Assembly (NCBI GenBank): GCA_033557465.1
Contig: CM066040.1
Coordinates: 146,628-210,627, forward strand
Direction of reading: 5' to 3'
Source of the DNA: Ichthyophis bannanicus
Taxonomy: Eukaryota; Chordata; Amphibia; Gymnophiona; Ichthyophiidae
Length of the DNA: 64,000 nucleotides
In this document: one piece after another, positions 1-11,170 of the stretch
Position numbering within the stretch: position 1 is the stretch's first letter
Layout: the number at the start of each line of letters is the position of its first letter
Position numbers and translations under genes: made by a program
The notes under the pieces: generated by a model
What the model was told of the DNA's origin: nothing
Database searches by the model: none
The model's input: the letters and a program-made list of their open reading frames with translations, nothing else

Positions 1-1170
1 GGAAAGGAAGTCAGCATTGAGATGAGCCCGCACCAGGACCTATGGTGGATTCTGATACTGGACATTGAATTGGGACGACTTCAGAAAACCAATGCATAAT
101 ACGGGGCCCGTTGGACTTCCTTATGTTTGAAAGGCCAGCCATTTGAGGGGGTTGGTGGTCTGTTAGCAGTGTAAATTGAATGGCCCAGCAGGTATAATTT
201 CGAACGTTTTTAGTGCCCACTTGATTAGCCAGGGCTGTTTGGTTCTGATCACAGCATTATGCTTCTCACGAGGGGAGCAGCTTCCTGTTGGATGAAGGCC
301 ACACTGGGCTATTCAGGGACAGGTTCAGAGCACATGGCCTTTTTGAGATGCTGGAAGGGCCAGGTCCAGGTCCCGTGAACATTGAATTCGCTCAGGAGCT
401 GTCTTCAGGAGGAAGATTAGTTTAAGGTTTCTGCAATCTCTGCAAGTGAATGAATAACTGGGCTGTAATAGCCAACCAGGCCAAAGAAACGATGAAACCT
501 CTTTTTTCGACTTTGCGGTGGGAGACCTGGCCACTGGCATCCACCTTGCATAGTTGCGGTTTTCTATATCTGCCCACTCCTGATAAATAACCCGTTATTG
601 TGAACATCCAGGGCCTCAACAGGAAACTGCTTCTATGGAGTTAGCCATCATACTCAGCGTCTCCCACCAGTTGGTCAACACAGGCTTGTTAATTCAATGG
701 GTGATCCCATCTCTGCTGTAGATTGAATTGATATGTGTCAAGGTAGCAGCTCTGCATACACCTTTGTGCGGCTTCAGTAGATGGTTGACCAGCATTGAAA
801 ACGTTAGCAGGAGCCCCCTGATAAAGTCCAAATGAAAGCCCACAGTAAACTGGAACAGGCCTTGCTATGTTCAGAAAAAACACCACCTTCTTTCCTCCTT
901 GGTAGCCAGACATCAAAGGCACCTCGTTAGTATTCCCTTTGGTCAAATCCCAATTTGCTTGTCAATTATAAAAAGCTTATGCTCGGCTGTATTCCAATAT
1001 GATTAGTTCATCTACTCTGGGCATTTGGATATGTTTCCAGTTTAGTTAAAGCTGTATTGATCTGCTGGAAGTAATTGCAGAATCTGATGCTCCCACATGG
1101 GTTAGGAACCAATGATGATGGGGGTTGACCAAGTCAACTTAACACCTCTTTCTATACCTCCTCAGGTGAT
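1..1170 (-). mobile_element. Ty3/Gypsy-like pol pseudogene (RT to RNase H), cut by the window start
   Basis: Read on the minus strand, this stretch follows the order of a Ty3/Gypsy polymerase. A reverse transcriptase start lies at about 1120-1000, with a TKLETYP-like stretch followed by a PRVDEL-like one. A DLTKG-like stretch lies near 950, and an FGL.QGAPA-like RT core near 840-790. A GYY-type region leading into the RNase H linker lies at about 510-440, and the RNase H start carries FTLLTDHQPP at about 175-145. The pieces lie in different frames and are separated by stops, so no functional enzyme is encoded. The 3' part, with the rest of RNase H, integrase and LTR, would lie left of position 1. 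An endogenous retrovirus pol is a less likely alternative, since the RT and RNase H motifs look Gypsy-like. Domain order and motifs are seen directly; the family name follows from them. Confidence 0.75.
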
Positions 1171-1990
1171 ACATTAATCCTCAAGCTTCCTTGGTTGACT
1201 ATGGCCTGGTGCCAGGCCTCTGAGAATTCCAATAGAGTTGTTTCTGGATAATCACCCCCCCAGGGGCTCAGTAATCTTAATATCCCTGACAAGTGAGGTG
1301 GGGTCACTCCCAGAAGGGTAGAGAACACATCTAGGTGGTAAGGTGAATCAGACCCTCTAGATCTCTCTCTCTGGGCCGAAAAGAAGCAGAGAGCTAGGTC
1401 TCCAATCAGAAACTTCAGTTGGATCCAACAGGATGAAACTTTTCCCAGTCCAAAATCATCCCCAGGACCACCAACAGCCGTTGGTTTGGTTGTTCACGTT
1501 TTTTTTCAAGTAGAGTGATATGATCCAATTTTGGCTTTCTTCCTTTTATCTGGCTGGGCATTCTAGTAATTAACAGGGTCCTTCATCTGTTCTTTTCCAC
1601 CTCATGAGGGGTTCCCCTGCCCTATTTACAGAATTAGTTTCCTCTCAGCAGAGGGCCAGCAAGAACTAAACAACTCTGTCCTCCTGATTGCGACGGTTTG
1701 CTTTTCTGAGTGCATGGCTGCTTGAATGTAGCCTTCTGGCCTTCTCGGCTTGGGACTTTTTTCCAGAGTGAGTTTGGCCATCGCTCTGGCTTTTCCTCAG
1801 CAGCAGTCTTGCATTTGTATGACATAACGAGATGTGGATTCTTCTTTACAGGTTTCCTCTGTTGTTTTTATACAATCCTGCCTTTCTCTGATAGCTTGGT
1901 TCTGCATATAAATTAAACAGGAAGGTGGGAAAGGTATGCAGCCCTTGTCGTTACACCTTTGCTGATGTTAAAACCTATTCTGTTTCTCCT
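1171..1990. other. Unassigned; possible upstream part of the Gypsy element
   Basis: No intact frame or recognisable motif. By position it could hold the gag-protease end of the minus-strand Gypsy element, but I see no protease or zinc-knuckle signature. A degraded LTR cannot be excluded. Confidence 0.3.
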
Positions 1991-1998
1991 TGTTTCAT

Positions 1999-2140
1999 TC
2001 AACCACTGTTGGCTTCTTTGATCAGTGTAATGGGTTTTGTAAGAGAACTATCAGGTGTTTTAGTATATCCCATGCTCCTTAATGTGGCCCAGAGTTTCTC
2101 ATAGTTTACACCACACCAGTCAAAAGCCTTGGCTGTAGTC
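1999..2140 (-). mobile_element. RTE-type LINE reverse transcriptase fragment
   Basis: A minus-strand frame contains AKAFDWCGVNYEKLWATL followed by RSMG. This resembles the RT block of RTE/BovB-type LINEs, where an AFD motif is followed by a KLW..L..MG block. Only this block (about 45 residues) is recognisable. The upstream part of the same frame (2141-2349) is AT-rich and unrelated, so the fragment is truncated or interrupted. The call rests on one short motif block. Confidence 0.5.
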
Positions 2141-2144
2141 AATA

Positions 2145-3296
2145 AGGTACATATATGGAATATCGTTTTGGAATATAGATTATCTATACCTACATACACT
2201 ATAACCAATAAGACATTTTTTATTTGATATAAGATAGGTATTAAATACTTGCATTGTTGGTAGTTATAAAACATTAAGCAGGATATGCAAAGATCAAAAC
2301 AATTTCTCCCTAAGAAATTTAATGCAGTACTTTTCTCAATATTGATCAAATGAACTCTGATTGATCAAACTTCTATTTTGCCATGATAGACAACTTAAAA
2401 ACAATATGGACTAAGACTGATGTGTTAAGTAGTCCTACACAGTCTCGCTACGTAACTGCCTTGCTGATGGGGAGTAAGGCCTGAAGTTTACGCTTAAAAA
2501 TTATATCTAGTGATAGTAGATGATTAAACTCTAGTGGGGACAGCAGCATGCTGATGAATAGCTGCATAGATTTATATGCTACCTGCACCCAGATGGACTT
2601 TGGATGAGTTAATCTGCCAAGTAGAGAAATACATGGCGTTCCCATTTTAGGTAGAAATGTAGTAATCAGCACACCAATATAAACATAAAAACTAACCAGA
2701 AGACAACGTGGCTTTGTGAAAAACTAATTGTGGGTTAGGATGATATTCAGTTAGCTTTCAAAACCGGTTTCTGCCGTGTATCGATAGATCAAGGGAGGGT
2801 TGTCTTTAGGAATTTGTAAAATTATTGGTGTTATGCTTTTCATCTGTATGGGGGGGGGATATTGCTGTACAAGGATTGCACATCCATTGTGACAAGGAGA
2901 TTATTCTGGTGGTGACTGCCCAATATTCCTTAATTGTTTAAGAAAATTTGTACTGACTTGTAGGAAGCAAACTGTTTCTCTTTTGTTACTAAGGGTGTTG
3001 TGAGCATCCGCTCTTTACTAGTCACTGAAAATTTTGTTCCGTGACTGTTCACAGTGTCAAACTATGAGTGGGTCCTTACCATGTTTTCTTCAAGCACTTG
3101 CCCACCCCACAATCAGACTGACAAAATGGAGGTCACTCCACGTTGATAAGCATTCACGTTTTTTTCTCCAAGACACTATATCGATTTCCGATCTGCCAGG
3201 AGTGCACTTACAAACTCGCCAGGATTAGCCTGGCACGGATCACTTTTACCTGCTGTTTTGTCCTACTGTGTCCTGTCAAGGTTTTTAAAACCATTT
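2145..3296. other. AT-rich sequence, nothing identified
   Basis: No coding signal, RNA gene or clear repeat boundary. A G run lies at about 2850-2858. It ends where a Harbinger-type terminus and a sharp change in base composition begin. Confidence 0.4.
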
Positions 3297-3320
3297 ACTA
3301 AGGGGTATGTCTTACTAAAT
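3297..3320 (+). repeat. Left terminal repeat of a PIF/Harbinger-type element (candidate)
   Basis: TAA followed by GGGGTATGTCTTACTAAA resembles Harbinger/MITE ends, which begin GGGGYATRTTTACTAAA next to a 3-bp TAA/TTA target duplication. The next ~110 bp are rich in ATAACG/CGTTAT words, as in the MITE at 52154-52293. A matching inward-facing end is at 28411-28427. The flanking 3-mers of these two ends do not match, so the pairing is unproven. Confidence 0.45.
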
Positions 3321-6300
3321 GGCGATTAACGTAGGACAACGTGGTGCACATATTATCATGTGATACGTAACGTTATCGTGCGTATAAATGAACGTCATCG
3401 CGCACGATAACGTGCTGTATCGGCCTGACAACGTCCCTGGCGGCGCTAAGGCACAGAAAAGGTGGAGTAAGGCTCCCCAGAGGGTGGGGAGATTTGAGAG
3501 GGGAAGGGGTCAATGGGCGGGGGGTGGGGCCCTTGGAGAGCCTCCAGGGCACACTAGCGCCGTGAAATAAAGGTCCGACAAATAGCGTTCGCGACGTGAA
3601 AACATTGCGTTAGAGGCAAAAGTGACAGCAAGAGAGAAAACCCACTGTCCAGTCAGCAATGTACAGCCCCAAAGACAGGGAGACCAAGAACATTGATAGT
3701 AGAGTGATACATGTGCTGCACCACGCAGGATAGTGCCCAAGTACAAACGGTCCACTAATTGGTGTGCTTCTGCACATGGGGTACAGGGAACTGCAGGTCT
3801 ATGACATGCAGTGGTGCAAGCTGGGCATACGGGCAGGCTAGGCAGATGATTTGTCTGTGTTCTCACAGTGTCCCATGGGGACAGTACCTAGCAAATACCC
3901 CAAAGGGCCAGCAGAATATGGCAGGCCCGTGCCCGAGGGGGTAAGCATGGATGTCCATGCATGCACCCCTACCCACAGATTACACACTATAGGCAGCTGC
4001 CTACCGTCACAATGGATGGCTAGTGGTTTGATTGTAAGATTCTGCGCACCAACCAGCAACCATCAGCATAAGGGCAGTGTCAGTTTCAGTAGGGGCGGAG
4101 GGGTTGCCAGTTGGTTGGTGGGGGCAGTGGCATCTGCCCACAGAAGACCAAGGCCTAAGCCCCTTGTCATCGGTGGGCACCCCACGGCACTGCAAAAGGT
4201 ATTAAAGGTCTGTCTGACGAAACAGTAATGGTATACCCAGGGAATAACCTGCCATCTGTGGCAACAGTTTGGTGCAGCGACACCTAGCCAGTGGCATTCA
4301 GGGGCAGAAGGTCACAAGGTTCACAGTAAAAGCTGTGGACTCCTGCAGACCATGTCACCTACTAGATTACCAAGTCCCTAAAACCATTGGTATAAAAAAT
4401 AAATGAAGGAAAAAAAAAAAAAAAAAAAAAAAACCAAGGAAAAAAAACCTTTTTGCAGATAAAATAATTACATGCCATAAACGCCTATATCCTCCCCTAC
4501 AACAGCAGCACATTCGCCATAGAACATTGTGCAGTCCTAGAGCAGAGTTGTTTCCCACTGCCAGTCCCAGAGGGCCCAAAACAGCCATTGCCAGGTTTCA
4601 TGCTGTTTCCTAACGAAATATGCTTTGATGATGCATTTGTATGGTACCGGCCTCCATTGTAATTGCAAATATACTACCTAGGTTACAGCATTAAAAACCT
4701 GGAATCGGGTTGGGTCCACTAGGACCGGAGTTGGGAACCTCTGCCCCAGACGCATCGGCCTTAGGCTCCACTATCCAACAGCCTCATGTAGGGCCAGGCT
4801 TTTGGCCCTGCGTGGAGTCAGCCTCTCTACCAATACTTATGTAATCCACATTACCTTAGCAATGCCACTCATAACATTGAAACACGTTCCACATATATCA
4901 AGCGGTTGCTTTGACTGAGGTCAGATAACAAGTCCTAAATGAAAAACACAATATGTTAACAGAGATCAATCAGAGCAACGCTGTATTGATATCTGTGGAG
5001 TGTGTCTCCGGTTTTATGTCTCTGACAGTGTTTACCCACCCCGGAGAGGGACCCCCAACGTATTGAGTACCATAGCAATGCCGGCGCTGTGCCCAGGACA
5101 TGGTGGGCAGCCAGGGCTGCCAACCACCAATCTATACCTTGCACAATTGCCTGAAGTAGGTGTGGGGAAGTGTGTGTATGTCCTATCCAGTGGTTTTTGT
5201 GGCTGGCCACACCTTGACGGAGACAAAACATGTTTGACATGTTTTCCATTGTTTAGCCTGCCACAATGGGCATAATGAGGAAAGCAAGGTACTGTGGGTA
5301 TGGGCCGGACAGGACACCCTGGCCGCAGGCCCCATGCATCTCATCCAAAGGGCAGTTAGGGCAATGGCTGGGGACATTGTTAGTAGCTGACCCACCAACC
5401 TGCATGGACAGGGTGGAATCAACAGCATGTCATGCTGGGGGGGGGGGGGGGGTCACTCTCACCCTGTTCCTGAGCAGTGACCATGTGCATGGCGTGAGGT
5501 CCCCACATAGTGCCATACAGTGTTTCTCTCCAAGTTGATATCTTGGAGGTTTCCTTGGTTGGGGGGGCCCAATCACCTGATATAACCACACTTTTGTGTG
5601 TGCATGGGTTTCACCAGGAAACACCCCCCCCCCTTGCACTATGTAACCTAGCCGTACCAGACCTATCTACAGCTTCACGCGTGTGTATGGTTGGAGCACC
5701 TTGGAGGGTGAATACTGGACAGTGCTTTCTTCTGATGAATGTCAGCTGGTGGTTGTCGGCGGGCATCTGCCAGTGTTTACAGGCCTACTGCCAGTGCCCT
5801 GTGTGCATTACAAACAGAATCTGCCATTGGACTTCCTTGGAGGGCAGCTCCTTCCCCTGCAGGACCCAGGCCGGTAACTGGTCCACCCCAGCCTTACAAT
5901 ATCGTTTTGCTCCACTGCTGCCATGTGCAAACCGATGTAGAGTGGGGGTTCCTGTTGGTGGCAAGATCCTGTCCCCCCCTACCCTGGCCCCGAGAGGGAG
6001 GGTTGGTAGGCGTTGCCGCCTAATCCGTACTGTTGGTCCAGACACCCCTCCTGCCCTAATCGGGCGCAGTAGATGAAGGCAATAAGGTGAGGGTGTTTCT
6101 GCCTGGCAGCACACGATTGTAGAGATGTGTGTCAGACTCGTTACATGCGGCAAAAGAGATTGCCTCAGACCAGCACATATCAGATGAGACCCCTGAGATG
6201 ATTGAACTCTTTAGGACCTCTGGCTTGTTGTGGTCATCATATAATTAACACAGTTGGCCTACATCTCTATACACTGCCATGATTTAATGTTACTGCCATG

Positions 6301-6620
6301 TAAACAAGCCAAACATGCCTCCGTATTGGGCGCCATACACAGTGCATGCTACGTGGACTGCTTGCAACGCCCCCACCCCCCTATAATGGCAGTGCTCATA
6401 TTATCGCTGGGAGTTTCGCTGGTAACATGAGGACGTTGTAGTACCCAGAAAAAACCCATAGCAAATATCAGTGTGTCCACCAGAAATAAACCAGCCACCA
6501 TTCAGCTGGAAAGCCTAAGTTACCCTGTAAAGTGCTTAGCTGTTGTATACCCGGATCCCGGTAACGCACAGCTGACATTTACTGGATTGGACCTGCACAG
6601 TGGCTGTGTAGCCAGTTCCC
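3321..6620. other. Unassigned TG/CA-rich zone with homopolymer runs
   Basis: No recognisable protein motif. Simple sequence includes a poly-A run at about 4411-4432, a G run at about 5439-5453 and C runs at about 5624-5633. Many overlapping open frames of 60-190 codons exist in all phases here, as expected from a base composition poor in stops. None shows family motifs. Confidence 0.4.
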
Positions 6621-6624
6621 ATAC

Positions 6625-6705
6625 TATGAGGAAAAAGGAATAGCAATTACTGGTTAATACGATGCCTTCAGAGTCCACTGCGTATGGGTTTGAAATCCCC
6701 CACTG
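6625..6705 (+). repeat. tRNA-derived SINE head (A-box and B-box like)
   Basis: TAGCAATTACTGGTTAATAC resembles a pol III A box and flank, and ~40 bp on GGGTTTGAAATCCC resembles a B box with one extra base. The CTGGTTAATAC stretch is shared with the minus-strand SINE near 28.2 kb, which argues for a dispersed family. No intact tRNA cloverleaf is present. Confidence 0.4.
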
Positions 6706-7469
6706 ACCACCACCAGCAAGATGACGTGTTAGTAACAGTCAGAACGACATCTCTATCAACTCAGTAACATAAGCCTAATACATCTATAACCTTTGTTTCA
6801 CGTGGCCTCTACGGAGAGGCGTGGTGTTGCTTCGGCAAAAGCGCATCATAAAGACGTCTAACAGCTAAGGTGCACCAGATGCGGTTCCAGGTTAAACAGC
6901 GTTAAGTCCATGAATGTTGTAAACTAAAAGCCAGCCACTGTGTCCACACAACTATGATTGTGTATACATGTGGCCACTAGCGATTGGTTTTTGCTGCTGT
7001 GGACATCCTTGGACCACACGTGCGCGGATCATATTCGGGGCCATGGCAACGCTACATGTTTTGCATGCGGCTGGCCGGTTTATCTTCGTGCTGTGCGTCA
7101 TCAACACATGGGCATCCCTCCCAACAATGGCGAACACGATCCCGCAAGCCAACATTTAGCCGGCCACGACCTACGACTGCTGGTAGCCTTAATCTGCAAC
7201 CAGGCAGGCGGGACGCCTCTTCCCAGGTGCCACTTTCAGAATGCCCGGATCTGGAATGCGTCAGGAGGGCATGGGTGCGCATAAGACAAGGCGCTTCAAA
7301 CCGTGATAGCAGACTACCCCCATGTGAGGTAATTGTTTTTGGGGGACAGGTCACTAAATGGAAGGTGTGCAACACAAGATTGCCAGCAATTTACTAAAAT
7401 CCACATAAGACATGCACCACATGTGTGAGACACATGTATGTGGGCAACCCCTGTGATCAAGATATCTGC
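6706..7469. other. Unassigned
   Basis: Nothing recognised. Open frames at about 6958-7397 on both strands lack family motifs. Confidence 0.35.
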
Positions 7470-9440
7470 TTATGCTTAATTTATTTAGTTTCCTTTTTTA
7501 TACCGCGCTACTTTCGGGGACCAAAACCCCCATCAGTGGCGGTTTACACATGAACATTTAAAAAACCACACGCTCTCAAATAATTGATCTGTGCTGTACA
7601 ATGAACAGGTATATAAACAACTTGGGTTATACCTTAAATAGGTTTCTTTCATGAACAGATGATGACAAAGCACAGTGAAACATGGGGACTATGGTAGCGC
7701 AAGCAATTAAATGCAGCTATATTTTGAGAGTTACATGAAACTCAGGTAAATTTTCTTGGTAAGAGGAAAGTGCATAGGGTGAGATTGCAGTTCTGCAAGG
7801 ATTAAGAACTGTGAGGTGCATGTGTTTAAATGTGTTGGCCTGGAAGTGTGGTGTGGTGGGTTTGGGTATGGGGGGGTGTCCGAAACAACGTTTAGTGCTG
7901 CAGGAAAAGGTGATTTTGACTTTTTCAGTGCTCTTCCTGAACGGGGACCCGAAGGTCACTGGATGGTTTCTGATGCCTGATTATAGGGCGTTCCAACATG
8001 ATGGTGCAAACGTAGGTAGAAGGCTCTGGATCTAGTGACTTGAGAGCCATTTTGCGTGATTGCCTTCGGTACTACGGAGAGAGTTTGGAAGGGCGGTCCG
8101 ATCTCCTTTCTCGATTAGGTGGGTATACTTGATATGCAGGTCAGTGCTAGCAGGGCACGGAGTAGTTATGGATCATTTTATGAGTCCATAGTTAGGATCA
8201 TTGAAAAGAGATCCTAGATTGTATAGGCCGCCAATGTAACTGTTTCAGTATTGGAGTGATGTGGGCCTCTCTTGCGAGGTGGCTCCATGAAAGGATTCTT
8301 GCAGCCTGAGTTCATTGCCAGTTGTACAGGGGTTAATCGTGCTCTTTGTTAGGCCACTGTAGTAGTAAATCGCATTGGCGTATAGTCAAGGTGAGGGCAA
8401 TCTATTAGGGCCTGAAAGGACTGATCGGAAGTCCTCTGGCTCTAGCAAAGCTGACGCAGATAACCAGGTGTCCGGATTTTATGATAGACAGATCCTCGCT
8501 ATGTTGCTGATATGAGCCTTCATATTGACGTTGCTGAATCGAGCGTAACCCCCAGGTATCTCACTGTAGTCTTGCATAGGAGTTCTGTTCGCGTCACGCA
8601 CCTTGATGGACATTGGGTGGGGTAAATGCAGGAGTTCCTGGTGACGAAGAGGACCTCTGGTCTTTTTGAAGTTCATCTTAAGCATTTTGTGCATTTAGCC
8701 AGTTTGTGGCCTGCGTCAAAGCACTTGGAATTAGTGGGGGAGAGGTTACAGGGTGGTTCTGTCGAGAATGGGCATATACACCCAAGGAACGTCATCAAGC
8801 AATAGACCAGGCAGTTGATAGTTAAAAGCCAAGCGTATAAGGTCACAGATAGGCTGCATATAGACGTTGATTACAGTAAGGCAGAAAGGGAGGAGCCTTG
8901 TGGCACACCTGTAGTTTGAGGGAAGGGGTCAGAGGTGGAAGGTCCAGATGGACATGTTTCCAACGTCTATGAGGTAATGAAGTGCACCAAGGACAGAGCT
9001 GATACCGTGAACTCCCTTCTCTCTAAGGTCGTGACAGGAGTATGTTCATGATCGAGCAGGTGGGTCGAGGACCCGGCAGCCGTGGCAATGTCCCAGTTAA
9101 GATTAAAAGCAAAAACACCTTGTCTGATGTGTGTCCAAGCCTATGGTTAGGGCATTAAACAGGGATGTCAGTAGTGGTTTCAACACACATGTGATTCACG
9201 AAATCCATGCTGACAGTGATGCAGAGGGTGCATTGGTATCTATAGGATCTTGTATATTGGGCGTTTGGGTAATCTTTTCAATGATTTTTGATAGGAGAGG
9301 GAATGCTGAAGATGGGTCTGTAGGATTCCATCAAGTTGAGAGAGTCCAATGTGCAACGTATGCCAATCCACAGGAAGCCACAGGCATGAAAGCAGAGGTG
9401 CAAGAGGTCTAGCGCGGTGTTGATGTAAGCTTGCCCCTTT
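7470..9440 (-). mobile_element. Old LINE (CR1/L2 group), RT domain to 3' tail
   Basis: On the minus strand the sequence runs through a RPIxSxPxxxKIIEK-like RT start near 9310-9270. A GVPQG motif lies at about 8910-8896. A YLGVTLDS-like block lies near 8560, and an HLDY-like block near 8390. It ends in a 3' tail at about 7560-7470 reading GTAAACCGCCACTGATG, then AGCGCGGTATA, then an AAATAAATT run. All blocks are in broken frames. This is the 3' half of a non-LTR retrotransposon of the Jockey superfamily. Its tail matches that of the SINEs in this window and of the LINE at 38420-49430, and it is more diverged than that LINE, so older. The exact clade (L2, Rex1 or other) is not resolved. Confidence 0.7.
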
Positions 9441-11170
9441 ACAGTGCACACCTCTGCCCCAACCCCCAGGAGTTTGCAGCCCCCCATGACACGAGCCTCT
9501 ATTAGGTTATCCCTGTGCCATGCATGGCTGTCTGCTATGACACATTACCAGCTCTGGCCCAATCCCCAGGCGACATCGAAACCTGATCAAGGATTTTCAA
9601 GTAGTCATCAGGGCTGCACTGGTAGCTGCCCTGCAGTTGGAGTACTACAGCCCTGCCCCATCCCCATTAGGAGGCATCAGATCTGATGACAGAGGTTTCC
9701 AGCAGTCATCCTGGTTGTGTTTGTAGTGCTGCTGTTTACCTGTGTTGGAACATCACCACATGGCCCCGAAGGGCCTCCCAGACCTGTCGCACAGAGGTGT
9801 TATAAAACCAAATCCCTGGTGTCAGGGTGGTTGCTCCAGTCAGCCAGTGTCACAGTTCTGCCTTATCCCCAGGAGGCCCCAGACCAGCTGACCACAGGTC
9901 TATTCTCCATGCCTGGTGTTATGGTGGTGGTTTGCATGTTTTTGCAGCGTTCCAAGCTCTGCTCCACCCCCCCCCAGGAGCGTATCAGCAACAGCCTGAC
10001 CACAGGTTCTATTCTTCCATCCTGGTGTTATGGTGATTGCTGTTGTTGCAGGTTCCAAGCTCTGCCCCAACCCCAGGGACTGGCCCCAGACCAGACTACA
10101 CAGGTCTATTCTATATCCTGGTGTTACATGGTGGGGTTGCTAGTTGTTGGCCAAGGTTCCCAGCTCTGGACCTTATCCCAGGAGACCCAGACCAGCTGAC
10201 ACAGGTGCTATTCTCCATCCTGGTGTTATGGTGGTTGCTGTTTTTTGCAGGTTTCCCAGCTCCCTTGCCCCCGACTCCCAGGAGGGGGGCCCCCCCCCCC
10301 CCAACTTCAGACCAGCTGACACCAGGTCTATTCCTCCATCGTGGTGCTTACTTTGGTGGTTGCTGTTGTTGCAGGTTTCCCAGTTCTGCCCCAACCCCAG
10401 GACGGCCCCAGATTAAAGACTACACAAGGGTCTAATTTCTACATCCTGGTGTTATGGTGGTGTTGTTGCTGTTGTTGCAGGTTTCCCAGCTCTGGCCTTA
10501 TCCACCAGGAGGACCCAAGAGACCAGGACTACACAGGTCTATTTTACCTCCTGGTGTTTTTTTTATGGTGGTTGCCGGGTTGTTGCACGGTTCCCATCTC
10601 TGCCCCCAACCCCAGGAGGCCCCAGACCAGCTGCAACACAGGTTCTATCTCTCCATCGTGGTGTTATCGGTGGTTTCTGTTGTTTGCAGGTTCCCAGCTC
10701 TGCCCCAACCCCAGGAGGCCCCCAGACCTACCGATACAGGTCTATTCTTATATCCTGTGTGTTATGGAAGTGTGCTTCCTGTGTATGCGTGGAAACATCA
10801 CCCTATCCCCAGGAGGGCCCACAGACCTAATGGAACAGGTCGCAGTACACATCCCTGGGGTCCAAGGTGGGTTGCCTGCAGTTGCTTTCTCACAGCTGTG
10901 GCGCACCCCCCATGGGGCCCCAGCCCCACCGACACAGAGGCCTATCAGTCACCCTGCTGTTATGGGTGCTGCTGCTTTTGCAGGCTTCCAGCTCCGCCAC
11001 ATCCCCAGGAGGAATACACACCAGATTTCCCAGTGGTCCACCAAGCATCCCAGTTGCAATTGGAGCTGATGTTGGTGCAGGTACCCAGCTCCCCCACATC
11101 CCGCAGGTGTCCGAGACCCGCACCACAGAGGCTGGAGCACAGACGTCCAGGCCCCTCATGGTGATGGCTT
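9441..11170. repeat. Minisatellite with ~105-bp units
   Basis: A tandem array whose unit contains CCTGGTGTTATGGTGGTTG, then TTGCAGGTTCCCAGCTCTG, then CCCCAACCCCAGGAGGCCC, then CAGACCAGCTGACACAGGTC. Copies of the GGTGTTATGGTGG word occur near 9911, 10021, 10114, 10218, 10336, 10446, 10550, 10656 and 10755, i.e. every 93-118 bp. The ends (9441-9850 and 10790-11170) hold degenerate copies. Open frames of up to 242 codons here come from the repeat. Each unit contains a pyrimidine-TTGCAG|G word resembling a splice acceptor. Confidence 0.8.

Noticed and set aside
9717..11164. Series of open frames of 130-242 codons suggesting a repetitive secreted or collagen-like protein
   Set aside because: The frames switch phase with every unit-length change of the ~105-bp repeat, as expected of non-coding tandem DNA.
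9441..11170. CRISPR-like repeat array
   Set aside because: Units are adjacent without unique spacers of constant length, and the window is eukaryotic.
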